From Clostridia bacterium (lineage in GTDB: Bacteria > Bacillota > Clostridia > Oscillospirales > Acutalibacteraceae): a stretch of 64,000 bases of DNA. The stretch covers positions 62,001 to 126,000 of the forward strand of contig JAFQOT010000004.1 of NCBI GenBank assembly GCA_017403065.1, written 5' to 3'. A model generated the notes under the pieces. The model made no database searches. It was not told the origin of the DNA and worked only from the letters and a program-made list of their open reading frames with translations. The position numbers and the translations under genes were made by a program. This document shows positions 36,686-45,199 of this stretch, in pieces. The stretch's first letter is position 1. Each line of letters opens with the position of its first letter.

Positions 36686-36832
36686 ATGCGCAAAAACTTT
36701 GGCCGTAATAAAGGTATATGTTCATTGGCCTTTGCCTTGGGTCTTATACTTAGCTGCGTTTGTCCTCCCAAATTTTTAGTAGCTATACTCGCACTCTGGG
36801 TTATAATACTCGGAATATCAAGCTGTAGATAG
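36686..36832 (+). CDS. 48-residue membrane protein between rsgA and spoVM
   Basis: Not recognised. The reading frame starts at an ATG with a strong AGGGGGA site and encodes 48 residues: a short basic N-terminus (MRKNFGRNKG) and two hydrophobic segments (about 11-25 and 29-44) split by CVCPPK. The last residues are SSCR. Four cysteines in so short a protein are notable. It lies 15 bases upstream of spoVM, so the two are probably co-transcribed. A weak sigma E-like -10 (TATACTGT) sits at 36650-36657. A sporulation role is inferred from position only. Confidence 0.65.
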   Translation: MRKNFGRNKGICSLAFALGLILSCVCPPKFLVAILALWVIILGISSCR

Positions 36833-36847
36833 TGTGGAGGAAATTTT

Positions 36848-36934
36848 ATGAAGGTAGTATTAGTTAAAAGCCCCAAAGTTTTAAGCTGTTTTTTAAGAAT
36901 GATTTTCGGTATAAAAAAGCAAGATATTCAATAA
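36848..36934 (+). CDS. spoVM: Stage V sporulation protein M, SpoVM (28 residues)
   Basis: A tiny amphipathic helix that marks the convex forespore membrane and recruits SpoIVA. The 28-residue product shares with Bacillus SpoVM the start MK, Lys7, the critical Pro9 followed by Lys10, Leu12, Arg17, Gly21 and a basic end (M-K-x4-K-x-P-K-x-L pattern). GGAGGAA lies seven bases upstream of the ATG. In Bacillus spoVM also lies a few genes downstream of prpC-prkC-rsgA. A strong terminator follows 12 bases after the stop. The gene is short enough to be missed by routine annotation. Confidence 0.88.
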   Translation: MKVVLVKSPKVLSCFLRMIFGIKKQDIQ

Positions 36935-36946
36935 AGCCTTATACAT

Positions 36947-36985
36947 AACCCTGATACCTGTAAAAAGATATCAGGGTTTTCTTTT
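36947..36985 (+). terminator. Terminator after spoVM
   Basis: AACCCTGATA and TATCAGGGTT form a perfect 10-bp stem with a 12-base loop, followed by TTCTTTTG. It closes the yicC-to-spoVM gene run. Confidence 0.85.
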
Positions 36986-37009
36986 GCTTTAAAATAGGCA
37001 ATAATTTCC

Positions 37010-37038
37010 TTGATAAATGTCTGTTTTTGTGATAAACT
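37010..37038 (+). promoter_or_regulatory. Promoter of prfC
   Basis: TTGATA (37010-37015), 17 bp, TAAACT (37033-37038), 36 bp upstream of the GTG start. Confidence 0.6.
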
Positions 37039-37074
37039 AAATTGATTTATTATGTTTTAAAGGAGTTTAGCTTT

Positions 37075-38667
37075 GTGGCAGATTTAAAGCACGAAATTGA
37101 AAGAAGACGCACTTTTGCTATCATTTCCCACCCTGATGCAGGTAAAACCACCCTTACCGAGAAATTTCTTTTGTACGGAGGCGCAATACAAACCGCCGGC
37201 TCTGTAAAAGGAAAGGCTACTGCAAAGCATGCAGTTAGCGACTGGATGGATTTGGAAAAGCAAAGAGGTATTTCCATCACTTCATCAGTAATGCAGTTTG
37301 AATATGACGGATACTGTATAAATATTCTTGACACCCCCGGACATCAGGACTTCTCTGAGGACACCTACCGCACACTTATGGCGGCTGACAGCGTTGTTAT
37401 GGTAATCGACGCAGCAAAGGGTATTGAAGCCCAAACCAGAAAGCTTTTCAGGGTAGTTGCACGCAGAAATATCCCCATTTTTACCTTTATAAACAAGCTT
37501 GACCGTGAAGCCCGTGATCCGTTTGAGCTTTTAGACGAATTAGAAAAGGAATTTGGTATAGGCACATATCCTGTAAACTGGCCTATTGGCTGCGGCGTAA
37601 GCTTTAAGGGTGTATTTGATAGAGATAAGAGAGAAATTTTATCTTTTTCTGATATGCACAAGGGTCAAAATAGAATCAAGCCTACTCCCTGCGATATCAC
37701 CGATATTGAAAAGCTGGATGAGCTTATCGGACCTTATCAGAGAGAGGAATTAGTTGACCAAATTGAGCTTTTAGACGGCGCAAGCTTCGAATTTGATTTG
37801 GAAAAGGTACGCTGCGGTAAGCTTTCTCCTGTTTTCTTTGGCTCTGCCTTAACAAACTTCGGTATTGAGCCTTTCCTTGAAAACTTTTTAAAGATGACTA
37901 CTTCTCCTCTGCCGCGTAAATCGGGGGACGAGCTTGTAAGTCCCTTTGATGATGAATTTTCAGCCTTTGCATTTAAAATTCAGGCTAACATGAATAAAAA
38001 TCACAGGGACAGAATTACGTTTTTCCGTATTTGCTCAGGAAAATTTGAAAGAGGAGCAGACTATTATCACGTTCAGGCGGGTAAAACAGTTCGCCTTTCA
38101 CAGCCTCAGCAAATGATGGCAGATGAACGCCAAATCGTTAATGAAGCCTATGCAGGTGACATTATAGGTGTGTTTGACCCAGGCATTTATTCTATAGGCG
38201 ACACTGTCTGCACTGCAAAGCGCAAGGTTCAGTTTGAGGGTATACCAACCTTTGCCCCTGAGCATTTTTCCCTTATTGAGCAAAAAGACAGCCTTAAACG
38301 AAAGCAATTTGTCAAGGGTGTTGAACAGATAGCGCAAGAGGGTGCAATTCAGATTTTCCACGAGCCAAACACAGGTATGGAGCGTGTGATTGTAGGCGTT
38401 GTAGGCGTTCTTCAATTCGAAGTATTAGAGCACCGACTTAAAAACGAATATAATGTTGACGTTATTCGAAACGATTTGCCCTACCAATATATCAGATGGG
38501 TAAAAAATAAGGGTCTTGATATTAAAAATTTAAACCTTACCTCCGATACTAAATGGGTACAGGACTTTAAGGGTAACGACCTTTTGATATTTACAAGCGA
38601 ATGGAACATAAACTGGGCGCTTGAGCGTAATGAAGGTCTTATATTAGAGGATTTTAGCAAAGATTAA
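37075..38667 (+). CDS. prfC: Peptide chain release factor 3
   Basis: GTPase that recycles RF1/RF2 after termination. G1 is SHPDAGKTT, switch I holds the KQRGISI block, G3 is DTPGHQDFSED and G4 is NKLD. The start is GTG at 37075, nine bases after AAAGGAG. An ATG at 37042 in the same frame would precede that site and overlap the promoter's downstream part. With the GTG the product has 530 residues, the family length. It is transcribed alone. Confidence 0.96.
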   Translation: MADLKHEIERRRTFAIISHPDAGKTTLTEKFLLYGGAIQTAGSVKGKATAKHAVSDWMDLEKQRGISITSSVMQFEYDGYCINILDTPGHQDFSEDTYRTLMAADSVVMVIDAAKGIEAQTRKLFRVVARRNIPIFTFINKLDREARDPFELLDELEKEFGIGTYPVNWPIGCGVSFKGVFDRDKREILSFSDMHKGQNRIKPTPCDITDIEKLDELIGPYQREELVDQIELLDGASFEFDLEKVRCGKLSPVFFGSALTNFGIEPFLENFLKMTTSPLPRKSGDELVSPFDDEFSAFAFKIQANMNKNHRDRITFFRICSGKFERGADYYHVQAGKTVRLSQPQQMMADERQIVNEAYAGDIIGVFDPGIYSIGDTVCTAKRKVQFEGIPTFAPEHFSLIEQKDSLKRKQFVKGVEQIAQEGAIQIFHEPNTGMERVIVGVVGVLQFEVLEHRLKNEYNVDVIRNDLPYQYIRWVKNKGLDIKNLNLTSDTKWVQDFKGNDLLIFTSEWNINWALERNEGLILEDFSKD

Positions 38668-38686
38668 AGTCTGTAAAGAAAAAAGC

Positions 38687-38715
38687 TTGACAGACAAGCC
38701 TTATTGTGTTATAAT
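38687..38715 (+). promoter_or_regulatory. Sigma A promoter of ylxM-ffh-rpsP-khpA
   Basis: TTGACA (38687-38692), 17 bp, TATAAT (38710-38715): both hexamers are perfect, 22 bp above the ylxM start. Confidence 0.88.
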
Positions 38716-38737
38716 CCTTATTCGTAAGAGGTGACTT

Positions 38738-39040
38738 ATGGCTAAAGACTTATTTGTTTCAGCCCTTTTAGATGTTTATGGTGAATTTTTAAGCGAAAAG
38801 CAAAAACGAGTAACCGAACATTATTATAATGATGACCTTTCGCTTTCTGAAATTGCCGAAAATGAGGGTATAACACGTCAAGGTGTAAACGACCTTATAA
38901 AACGCAGCGAGGCTCAGCTTTACAGTTGGGAAGAAAAATGCCACTACTGTAAAAGCTTTCTGCGACTTAAGGAATTAGCAGAAACGGGTATCGTTAGCGA
39001 AAACTCTTCCGAATTACTTGAAATTATAGATAATTTATAG
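38738..39040 (+). CDS. ylxM: YlxM/p13-like helix-turn-helix protein
   Basis: A small helix-turn-helix protein always paired with ffh and thought to modulate the signal recognition particle. The 100-residue product has the family blocks YGEFLSEKQKRVTEHYYNDDLSLSEIAE and GITRQGVNDLIKR (sigma-4-like helix-turn-helix). It starts an operon and lies ten bases before ffh. Confidence 0.93.
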   Translation: MAKDLFVSALLDVYGEFLSEKQKRVTEHYYNDDLSLSEIAENEGITRQGVNDLIKRSEAQLYSWEEKCHYCKSFLRLKELAETGIVSENSSELLEIIDNL

Positions 39041-39050
39041 AGGTGAAATA

Positions 39051-40394
39051 ATGGCGTTTGATAATTTATCGGATAAATTGGCTGGTGTTTTTAAACGCCT
39101 ACGTTCTAAAGGAAAGCTTAGCGAGTCAGATGTAAAAACTGCTATGCGCGAGGTGCGTTTAGCTCTTTTAGAGGCTGATGTTAACTACAAGGTAGCTAAA
39201 GACTTCACCAATTCAGTCGCAGAAAAATGTATAGGCGAAAACGTAATGGAAAGTCTTACCGCCGCGCAAATGGTTATCAAAATCGTAAAAGAAGAATTAA
39301 CCGCTTTAATGGGTAACCAACAGGCAAGACTTAAAACCTCTAACAAGATACCTACTGTCATTATGATGTGCGGTTTGCAGGGCTCGGGTAAAACAACCCA
39401 CTCTGCAAAGCTTGCTAAGTATTTAAAGGCTCAGGGTCACAGACCTATGCTTGCCGCTTGTGATATTTACCGACCTGCCGCCATAGAGCAGTTAAAGGTT
39501 GTAGGTAAGGCTGTGGGCGCTCCCGTTTTTGAAATGGGTACAGAAAAGCCTGAGGTTATAGCTAAAAAAGCGGTTGCCTATGCAAAGGATTACGGTCACG
39601 ACTATTTAATTTTAGATACTGCGGGTCGCCTTCATATAGATACCGAGCTTATGGATGAGCTAAAGCGCATCACCCAGACAGTCGAGGTAAACAACATTTT
39701 ACTTGTTATCGACTCTATGGTAGGTCAGGACGCAGTTAATATAGCTAAAGCCTTTAATGATATACTTGAAATCGACGGTGTTATCCTAACCAAGCTTGAC
39801 GGTGATACCCGTGGCGGCGCCGCCCTTTCTGTTAAGGCGGTAACAGGCAAGCCTATTATGTTTGCAGGCGTTGGTGAAAAGCTTGACCAATTAGAAGAAT
39901 TTCACCCTGACAGAATGGCTTCTCGTATTTTGGGTATGGGTGATGTTTTATCCCTAATTGAAAAGGTTGAAAACGAAATTGACCAACAAAAAGCCGAAGA
40001 AACTGCAAAAAGGCTGCAAGAAAATAAGTTTGATATGAACGACCTTTTAGACCAGTTTCAGCAAATCAAAAAAATGGGCTCTTTGAAAAGCGTTCTTTCA
40101 ATGCTTCCTGGGATGGACAGACAACTTCGTGATGTTGAAATAGACGACAGACAAATGCTCAGAGTAGAGGCTATTATAAAATCTATGACCAAAAAAGAAA
40201 AAGCAAAGCCCGATATTATCAATGCCTCTCGCCGCAAGCGTATCGCCGCAGGCGCAGGTGTTAAGGTTGAGGATGTTAACCGCCTTTTAAAACAATATGA
40301 GCAAATGAAAAAAATGTTCAAACAAATGAATCAAAAAGGGGCAAAACGCAAATTTATGCGTGGTATGAATTTGCCCGGTGGTTTTGGTTTTTAA
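39051..40394 (+). CDS. ffh: Signal recognition particle protein Ffh
   Basis: GTPase subunit of the signal recognition particle, directing membrane proteins to FtsY and SecYEG. The product has 447 residues: N-domain (about 1-90), G-domain with P-loop GLQGSGKTT near residue 107, DTAGRLHID and TKLDGD, and the methionine-rich M-domain ending in KRKFMRGMNLPGGFGF. It lies in the ylxM-ffh-rpsP-khpA operon. Confidence 0.97.
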   Translation: MAFDNLSDKLAGVFKRLRSKGKLSESDVKTAMREVRLALLEADVNYKVAKDFTNSVAEKCIGENVMESLTAAQMVIKIVKEELTALMGNQQARLKTSNKIPTVIMMCGLQGSGKTTHSAKLAKYLKAQGHRPMLAACDIYRPAAIEQLKVVGKAVGAPVFEMGTEKPEVIAKKAVAYAKDYGHDYLILDTAGRLHIDTELMDELKRITQTVEVNNILLVIDSMVGQDAVNIAKAFNDILEIDGVILTKLDGDTRGGAALSVKAVTGKPIMFAGVGEKLDQLEEFHPDRMASRILGMGDVLSLIEKVENEIDQQKAEETAKRLQENKFDMNDLLDQFQQIKKMGSLKSVLSMLPGMDRQLRDVEIDDRQMLRVEAIIKSMTKKEKAKPDIINASRRKRIAAGAGVKVEDVNRLLKQYEQMKKMFKQMNQKGAKRKFMRGMNLPGGFGF

Positions 40395-40441
40395 GAGTCA
40401 AATCTTTTAAATATAAATTTTAATTCGGAGGTGTAATTATA

Positions 40442-40684
40442 ATGGCAGTAAAAATCAGACTTCGTCGTATGGGCGCTAAGAGAGCTCCTTTCTACCGTGT
40501 AGTTGTAGCTGATTCAAGATATCCACGTGACGGTCGTTTTATCGAGGAAATCGGTACTTATGACCCCACTAAAGACCCTGCAGCTGTAAATATTGACGGT
40601 GAAAAGGCTAAAAAATGGATTTCTAACGGAGCTCAGCCTACCGATACCGTTAAGGCATTACTTAAAAAGAACGGTATAATCTAA
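40442..40684 (+). CDS. rpsP: 30S ribosomal protein S16
   Basis: An 80-residue ribosomal protein with the family start [23 protein letters not shown] and [10 protein letters not shown] strong GGAGGTG site precedes the ATG. It lies between ffh and khpA, a usual Firmicutes order. Confidence 0.97.
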   Translation: MAVKIRLRRMGAKRAPFYRVVVADSRYPRDGRFIEEIGTYDPTKDPAAVNIDGEKAKKWISNGAQPTDTVKALLKKNGII

Positions 40685-40700
40685 TTGTGAGGTACAACCT

Positions 40701-40934
40701 ATGAAAGAGCTTCTTATATCTTTAGCATCAGGTTTAGTAGAAAACCCCGATGCAGTAGAGGTTATTGTTGATGAGCCTAACGCCGAAGGCGTAATCGTTT
40801 ATCATCTTCACGTAGCTGATAACGATATGGGCCGTGTAATCGGAAAGCAAGGCAGAATTGCAAATGCTATCCGTGTTGTAATGCGCGCTGCTGCAAGCAG
40901 AAACAACCAAAGCATTGCAGTTGAAATTGACTAA
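40701..40934 (+). CDS. khpA: KH-domain RNA-binding protein KhpA
   Basis: A 77-residue single KH-domain protein that pairs with KhpB/Jag and binds RNA. The GxxG loop reads GKQGR inside DMGRVIGKQGRIANAIRVV. It ends the operon. In most Firmicutes rimM, trmD and rplS follow, but here a terminator and the convergent bioY come next. Confidence 0.94.
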   Translation: MKELLISLASGLVENPDAVEVIVDEPNAEGVIVYHLHVADNDMGRVIGKQGRIANAIRVVMRAAASRNNQSIAVEID

Positions 40935-40977
40935 TAAAAAAGGTAGAAACTTCTTTACGAAATTTCTACCTTTTTTT
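40935..40977. terminator. Bidirectional terminator between khpA and bioY
   Basis: AAAAAAGGTAGAAA and TTTCTACCTTTTTT form a long A/T-flanked hairpin (loop of about 13 bases) that works on both strands for the convergent genes. Confidence 0.88.
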
Positions 40978-41509
40978 ATTTTATACTCTTAGTAATAATA
41001 TTTTCAAGCTTAGGGGCAATATATAAAGCTAAGGCAATTAAAACCATATCCTTTATAAGAAACGGAAGTGATGCAGTTAAGAAGGCTGCTAAAAAACCGA
41101 CCTTTGAAATTATGGCAAACTGAATCACGCCTAATAGGTGGCATATAAAAAGTCCTACATAAGAAATACCTAATTTAACTGCTTTGCCCCTTTTTTTAAG
41201 GGAAATTCCGCAAAAAAGAGCTAAAAATATAAATCCGATTATAAATCCGCCGTTAAGGCTGAATATTTGCTGAATACCACCCCTGAAACAGCAAAATACA
41301 GGCAAGCCTACCGCTCCCGCCAGTATATATACTGTAACTGAGCAGACTGACCATTTTGCGCCTAAAATAAATCCGCATAGAGCTATGGCAAAGGTTTGAA
41401 GCGTAACAGGCACATCAAAGGGCGTATGAATATGAATTTGTGAAATAATAGTTATGATTGCTGTAAAAAGGGCAGCAAAAACAATATTTTTTGTATTTTT
41501 ATTTTGCAT
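40976..41509 (-). CDS. bioY: Biotin transporter S component BioY
   Basis: Membrane substrate-binding subunit of the ECF biotin transporter; it needs a shared energising module not found in the window. The 177-residue product has about six hydrophobic helices. The family block VPVTLQTFAIALCGFILGAK is followed by GAVGLPVF and GGFIIGF. A consensus promoter is present, but no BirA-type palindrome was found beside it. Confidence 0.92.
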   Translation of the reverse strand: MQNKNTKNIVFAALFTAIITIISQIHIHTPFDVPVTLQTFAIALCGFILGAKWSVCSVTVYILAGAVGLPVFCCFRGGIQQIFSLNGGFIIGFIFLALFCGISLKKRGKAVKLGISYVGLFICHLLGVIQFAIISKVGFLAAFLTASLPFLIKDMVLIALALYIAPKLENIITKSIK

Positions 41510-41535
41510 AATATACCTCGATTCAATATATAATC

Positions 41536-41563
41536 ATTATACAACATTTTGAACTTATGTCAA
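41536..41563 (-). promoter_or_regulatory. Sigma A promoter of bioY
   Basis: Reverse-strand TTGACA (41558-41563), 16 bp, TATAAT (41536-41541), 27 bp above the start codon. Confidence 0.8.
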
Positions 41564-41608
41564 TCAGTCTATTTTATTTAATATTTTTTAAACTTTTATT
41601 TGTATTTG

Positions 41609-41637
41609 TTGAAAAAATTATATTTATAAGTTAAAAT
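41609..41637 (+). promoter_or_regulatory. Promoter of the P-type ATPase gene
   Basis: TTGAAA (41609-41614), 17 bp, TAAAAT (41632-41637), 30 bp upstream of the ATG, with an AGGAGGAG ribosome site between. Confidence 0.65.
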
Positions 41638-41666
41638 ATAACTAATAATATTTTTAGGAGGAGAAT

Positions 41667-44315
41667 ATGGCATTTCATAACCAATCAGCGATTGAAATTT
41701 TAGAAATGTTAAGCTCTGATAAGGAAAAGGGCTTAACCAACATTGAGGTTGCCCAAAGAAAAAAGAAATACGGTCCTAACAAATTAGAAGAAAAGAAAAA
41801 GAAAACCAATTTTCAGCGTTTCTTAGACCAGTTTAAAGATGTTATGATTATAATCTTAATCGTAGCAGCTGTAATTTCTTTTGTTATTGCCTGTGTTGAA
41901 AGAAATCCTAAGGAATTTTTCGAGCCTGCGCTTATAATGCTCATTGTAATTCTTAATGCTTTAATGGGTGTTATACAGGAAAGCAAGGCTGAAAAGGCGC
42001 TGGATGCTCTGAAAAATATGTCGGCACCCCACGCCCGCGTTATTCGTGACGGTGTCGAAAGTATTATCGATGCTTCCCAATTAGTTCCAGGTGATATTAT
42101 TAAGCTTGAAGCAGGCGACTTTGTTCCTGCCGATGCCAGACTTTTATACAGCGTAAGCTTAAAATCAGAGGAATCGGCTCTTACAGGCGAGTCTGTTCCC
42201 TCAGAAAAGGATGCTAACGCTGAAATTGCCGAAAAGGCTCCTATAGGCGACAGAACAAATATGGTATTTTCGGGATGTTCTATTACCTACGGTACCGCTT
42301 TAGCAATAATTACCGCTACAGGTATGGATACCGAAATGGGTAAAATTGCAAACCTTTTATCAGGTGAAGAGGACAGCCAGACTCCACTTCAGCAAAAGCT
42401 TGCAAGCTTGGGCAAATACTTAGGCTTTATCGCCTTGGGCTGCTGCGCTGTTATTTTTGGGGTAGGTCTTTTAAACGGTCTTGAGATAATGGATATGTTT
42501 ATGACCTCTGTTTCCTTGGCAGTATCTGCTATTCCTGAGGGTCTGCCTGCTATTGTTACCATAGTTCTTTCTATAGGCGTTCAGCGTATGGTTAAGAAAA
42601 ATGCCCTTATTCGCCGTTTACCTGCTGTTGAAACTCTGGGCTCTGCATCGGTTATATGCTCAGATAAAACAGGTACTCTAACCCAAAACCGTATGACCTT
42701 AACCAAGGCTTATGTAGACGGTGGAGAAATTGAAAACATCAGCAATTCCAATACCGACTCTGTTATAAAGCTTTTAAATTACGGTACACTGTGTTCTGAC
42801 GGCTCGGTTGTATTTGAGGATGGTACAGAACGTCACATAGGCGACCCTACCGAAACAGCTATTGTTTTAGCCGCTCATAAAAACGGTAACACAAAGGATA
42901 GCCTTAATGCTAAGTTCCCACGTCTTTCATCATTACCTTTTGATTCTGACAGAAAGCTAATGTCGACCATTAACCAAATCGACGGTAAAAAGATAGTAAT
43001 CGTAAAGGGTGCTTTTGATGTTATGGCTCAGCGCTGTATATCCGGCGATATAGAAAAAGCAAAAGCTATAACCGAGGAAATGAGCGCTGACGCTTTGCGT
43101 GTTTTAGCTATCGGCTACAAAGAAATTGATGAGATACCAAGTGAGCTGATCTCCGAAGAGCTTGAAAACGGACTTACCTTTATGGGACTTGTAGGTATGA
43201 TAGACCCACCTCGTCCCGAAGCTAAGGAAGCTGTTGCTGTATGTAAGCAAGCAGGTATAAAGCCTATTATGATAACAGGCGACCACGTTATAACTGCCTG
43301 CGCAATAGCTAAGGAAATAGGTATTTTTGAAGACGGTGACCTTGCTTTAACCGGTACTGAAATTGACCAGATGTCTGATGAAGAGCTTAATAGCAAAATT
43401 GAAAAAATATCAGTTTATGCGCGAGTTTCTCCTGAAAATAAAATACGTATTGTAAAAGCTTGGCAAAGACGGGGCAAAATCGTTTCTATGACAGGCGACG
43501 GTGTTAACGATGCCCCCGCTTTAAAGGCTGCTGATATTGGTTGCGCTATGGGTATAACAGGCACTGACGTTGCCAAGGGCGCTTCTGATATGACCCTTAC
43601 TGATGATAACTTTGCCACAATCGTTGAGGCTGTTCGTGAAGGTCGCGGTATCTACGCTAACATCAAAAAGGTTGTTGGCTATCTTTTAGGTACCAATATT
43701 GGTGAAGTAATTACCGTATTCCTCGCTATGATAGTTTGGAAACAGTCACCTCTCCTCTCTATGCAGCTTTTATGGATCAACTTGGTGACCGACTCTCTGC
43801 CCGCTATTGCTCTTGGTATGGAAAAGGTTGAAGAGGGTGTAATGCTTCAAAAACCAAAGCCTAAAGACGAGAGTATTTTTGCTCACGGTTTTGGAGTAAG
43901 AATTGTTTTCCAAGGCATTATGTTTGCTCTTTTAACCCTTGCGGCATTCTGGATTGGCTGCGGTTGCTCATTCACAGAAATTGCAAACCTTTCTGCAGGC
44001 TCAAAAGCATTGCACACGGGCGAAACAATGGCATTCTTAGTTTTAGCTATGTGCCAGATTGTTCAGTCCTTTAATATGCGTTCTGACAAATCCCTCTTTA
44101 AAATCGGATTTTTCGGAAATAAAACACTTAATCTTGCTGCTATTGCCGCATTTCTTTTAACAATGCTTGTAGCAATAGTTCCAGGTGTAAGAGATGCCTT
44201 TGGTCTTGAGCTTTTGGCAGCTAAGTATTATTTAATCTGCTTAGGATTAGTTTTAATTCCACTTGTTGTAATGGAAATTTCAAAGGCTATTGGTCTTATA
44301 AAGCATACGCATTGA
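41667..44315 (+). CDS. Calcium-type P2 cation-transporting ATPase
   Basis: An 882-residue pump of the P2 (SERCA/PMCA-like) class, most likely exporting calcium. The N-terminal cation-ATPase domain comes first, then the actuator domain with [11 protein letters not shown]. The transmembrane SAIPEGLPA motif (typical of the calcium class) and the phosphorylated Asp in [11 protein letters not shown] near residue 333 follow. Then come the nucleotide-binding region with KGAFDVM, the hinge [12 protein letters not shown], and six C-terminal helices. Calcium is favoured over sodium/potassium by these motifs, but substrate is inferred. It is monocistronic. Confidence 0.92.
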   Translation: MAFHNQSAIEILEMLSSDKEKGLTNIEVAQRKKKYGPNKLEEKKKKTNFQRFLDQFKDVMIIILIVAAVISFVIACVERNPKEFFEPALIMLIVILNALMGVIQESKAEKALDALKNMSAPHARVIRDGVESIIDASQLVPGDIIKLEAGDFVPADARLLYSVSLKSEESALTGESVPSEKDANAEIAEKAPIGDRTNMVFSGCSITYGTALAIITATGMDTEMGKIANLLSGEEDSQTPLQQKLASLGKYLGFIALGCCAVIFGVGLLNGLEIMDMFMTSVSLAVSAIPEGLPAIVTIVLSIGVQRMVKKNALIRRLPAVETLGSASVICSDKTGTLTQNRMTLTKAYVDGGEIENISNSNTDSVIKLLNYGTLCSDGSVVFEDGTERHIGDPTETAIVLAAHKNGNTKDSLNAKFPRLSSLPFDSDRKLMSTINQIDGKKIVIVKGAFDVMAQRCISGDIEKAKAITEEMSADALRVLAIGYKEIDEIPSELISEELENGLTFMGLVGMIDPPRPEAKEAVAVCKQAGIKPIMITGDHVITACAIAKEIGIFEDGDLALTGTEIDQMSDEELNSKIEKISVYARVSPENKIRIVKAWQRRGKIVSMTGDGVNDAPALKAADIGCAMGITGTDVAKGASDMTLTDDNFATIVEAVREGRGIYANIKKVVGYLLGTNIGEVITVFLAMIVWKQSPLLSMQLLWINLVTDSLPAIALGMEKVEEGVMLQKPKPKDESIFAHGFGVRIVFQGIMFALLTLAAFWIGCGCSFTEIANLSAGSKALHTGETMAFLVLAMCQIVQSFNMRSDKSLFKIGFFGNKTLNLAAIAAFLLTMLVAIVPGVRDAFGLELLAAKYYLICLGLVLIPLVVMEISKAIGLIKHTH

Positions 44316-44328
44316 TGTAAAAATTTTG

Positions 44329-44357
44329 TTGAATTTTTTCTTAAAATGTAGTATAAT
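44329..44357 (+). promoter_or_regulatory. Promoter of the folT riboswitch transcript
   Basis: TTGAAT (44329-44334), 17 bp, TATAAT (44352-44357). A start near 44364 would put the riboswitch aptamer at the very 5' end of the RNA. Confidence 0.75.
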
Positions 44358-44372
44358 AATAAAAACAAATTT

Positions 44373-44466
44373 GCAGAGTAGATTTTCAGGCGTTAAGTGC
44401 TGTTAAGACGGGGAGTTGCTTAACAGACGAAGGTTAGTCCACGGTTTGAAAATCGCATCCCGCTGC
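44373..44466 (+). ncRNA. Tetrahydrofolate (THF) riboswitch aptamer
   Basis: The sequence follows the THF class I pattern: GCAGAGTAG at the 5' side, the conserved GGCGTTAAGTGC, a hairpin with GACGGGGAGTTG and a closing TTAACAGACGAA. CGGTTTGAAAATCGCATCCCGCTGC returns in pieces to pair with the 5' strand (P1 GCAG/CTGC; GATTTTC/GAAAATC). It stands directly upstream of folT, the usual THF riboswitch target. Ligand binding down-regulates folate uptake in known cases. Confidence 0.9.
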
Positions 44467-44488
44467 CGAATTTAAGACTTTAGTATTA

Positions 44489-44527
44489 ACTAACCTTCTT
44501 GGACTCGGTATTAGGGACAAGGAGGTT
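44489..44527 (+). promoter_or_regulatory. Expression platform of the THF riboswitch (anti-SD and SD)
   Basis: AACCTTCTTG (44492-44501) can pair with the ribosome site CAAGGAGGTT (44518-44527) over ten bases with one G-U pair. The overlapping ACTAACCTTC (44489-44498) is instead a perfect complement of GAAGGTTAGT (44429-44438) inside the aptamer. The two pairings exclude each other, a translational on/off switch. Confidence 0.7.
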
Positions 44528-44533
44528 ATTTTA

Positions 44534-45070
44534 ATGAATAAAAAAAGCGCACTTTTTAAAATTGTAGTTACGGCGGTACTTGTAGCTCTTAATATAGTTT
44601 TAGAGCGATTTCTCGCCTTTCAGTTCCAGAACAACCATTATAACTTATCTATAATAACCATTGGCTTTGCCGCCGTCTTTTTGGGAATGCCCTATTCAAT
44701 AGCAGTTGCAGGATTAGGTGATTTAATAGGCGCACTGCTTTTCCCCTTCGGACCTTATTTTCCAGGGTACACATTTACGAATATTATAATTGCAATTATA
44801 ATAAGTCTTTGTATATCAAAACGGGCAAATATTTTTACAATTTCTGCCGCTACTATTTTAAATAAGGCCTTGTGTACCCTTTGCCTTAACTCTTTATGGA
44901 CTTCAATTTTATACAAGGGTGGAGTTGACGCCTTTCCTGCCTATATGGTAACCCGTATTCCACAGGCAATAATAATGGGTGTAATTGATATTTTAGCTCT
45001 AACCGTTTTATTTTCAAACAAAAGCAAAATCAGAATACTTATACAAAAAGCTATAAACAAATACATCTAA
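44534..45070 (+). CDS. folT: Folate ECF transporter S component FolT
   Basis: Membrane folate-binding subunit of an ECF transporter. The 178-residue product has about six helices. The first starts with the family's LFKIVVTAVLVALNIVLERF stretch, and AGLGDLIGALLFPFGPYFPGYT is the conserved substrate-site region. It is preceded by the THF riboswitch and a strong GGAGG site held in the switch. The energising EcfAAT module is not in the window. Confidence 0.94.
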   Translation: MNKKSALFKIVVTAVLVALNIVLERFLAFQFQNNHYNLSIITIGFAAVFLGMPYSIAVAGLGDLIGALLFPFGPYFPGYTFTNIIIAIIISLCISKRANIFTISAATILNKALCTLCLNSLWTSILYKGGVDAFPAYMVTRIPQAIIMGVIDILALTVLFSNKSKIRILIQKAINKYI

Positions 45071-45135
45071 AAACTTTTTTCAAAGTCCGTTTTTTTGTAC
45101 ACCGAATGTTTTAAAATAAATTTATACTAAAAGGC

Positions 45136-45164
45136 TTGACAAAAGCATAAATATAGTATATAAT
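45136..45164 (+). promoter_or_regulatory. Consensus sigma A promoter of the small SOS-box gene
   Basis: TTGACA (45136-45141), 17 bp, TATAAT (45159-45164): both hexamers are perfect. The predicted start near 45171 lies at the edge of the LexA box. Confidence 0.88.
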
Positions 45165-45172
45165 ACAAATGA

Positions 45173-45186
45173 CGAACAAATGTTCG
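45173..45186. promoter_or_regulatory. LexA (SOS) box
   Basis: CGAACAAATGTTCG is a perfect palindromic match to the Gram-positive LexA consensus CGAACnnnnGTTCG. It begins nine bases below the -10 box, overlapping the predicted transcription start, so bound LexA would block transcription. Confidence 0.85.
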
Positions 45187-45199
45187 GGAGGTAAAAATT

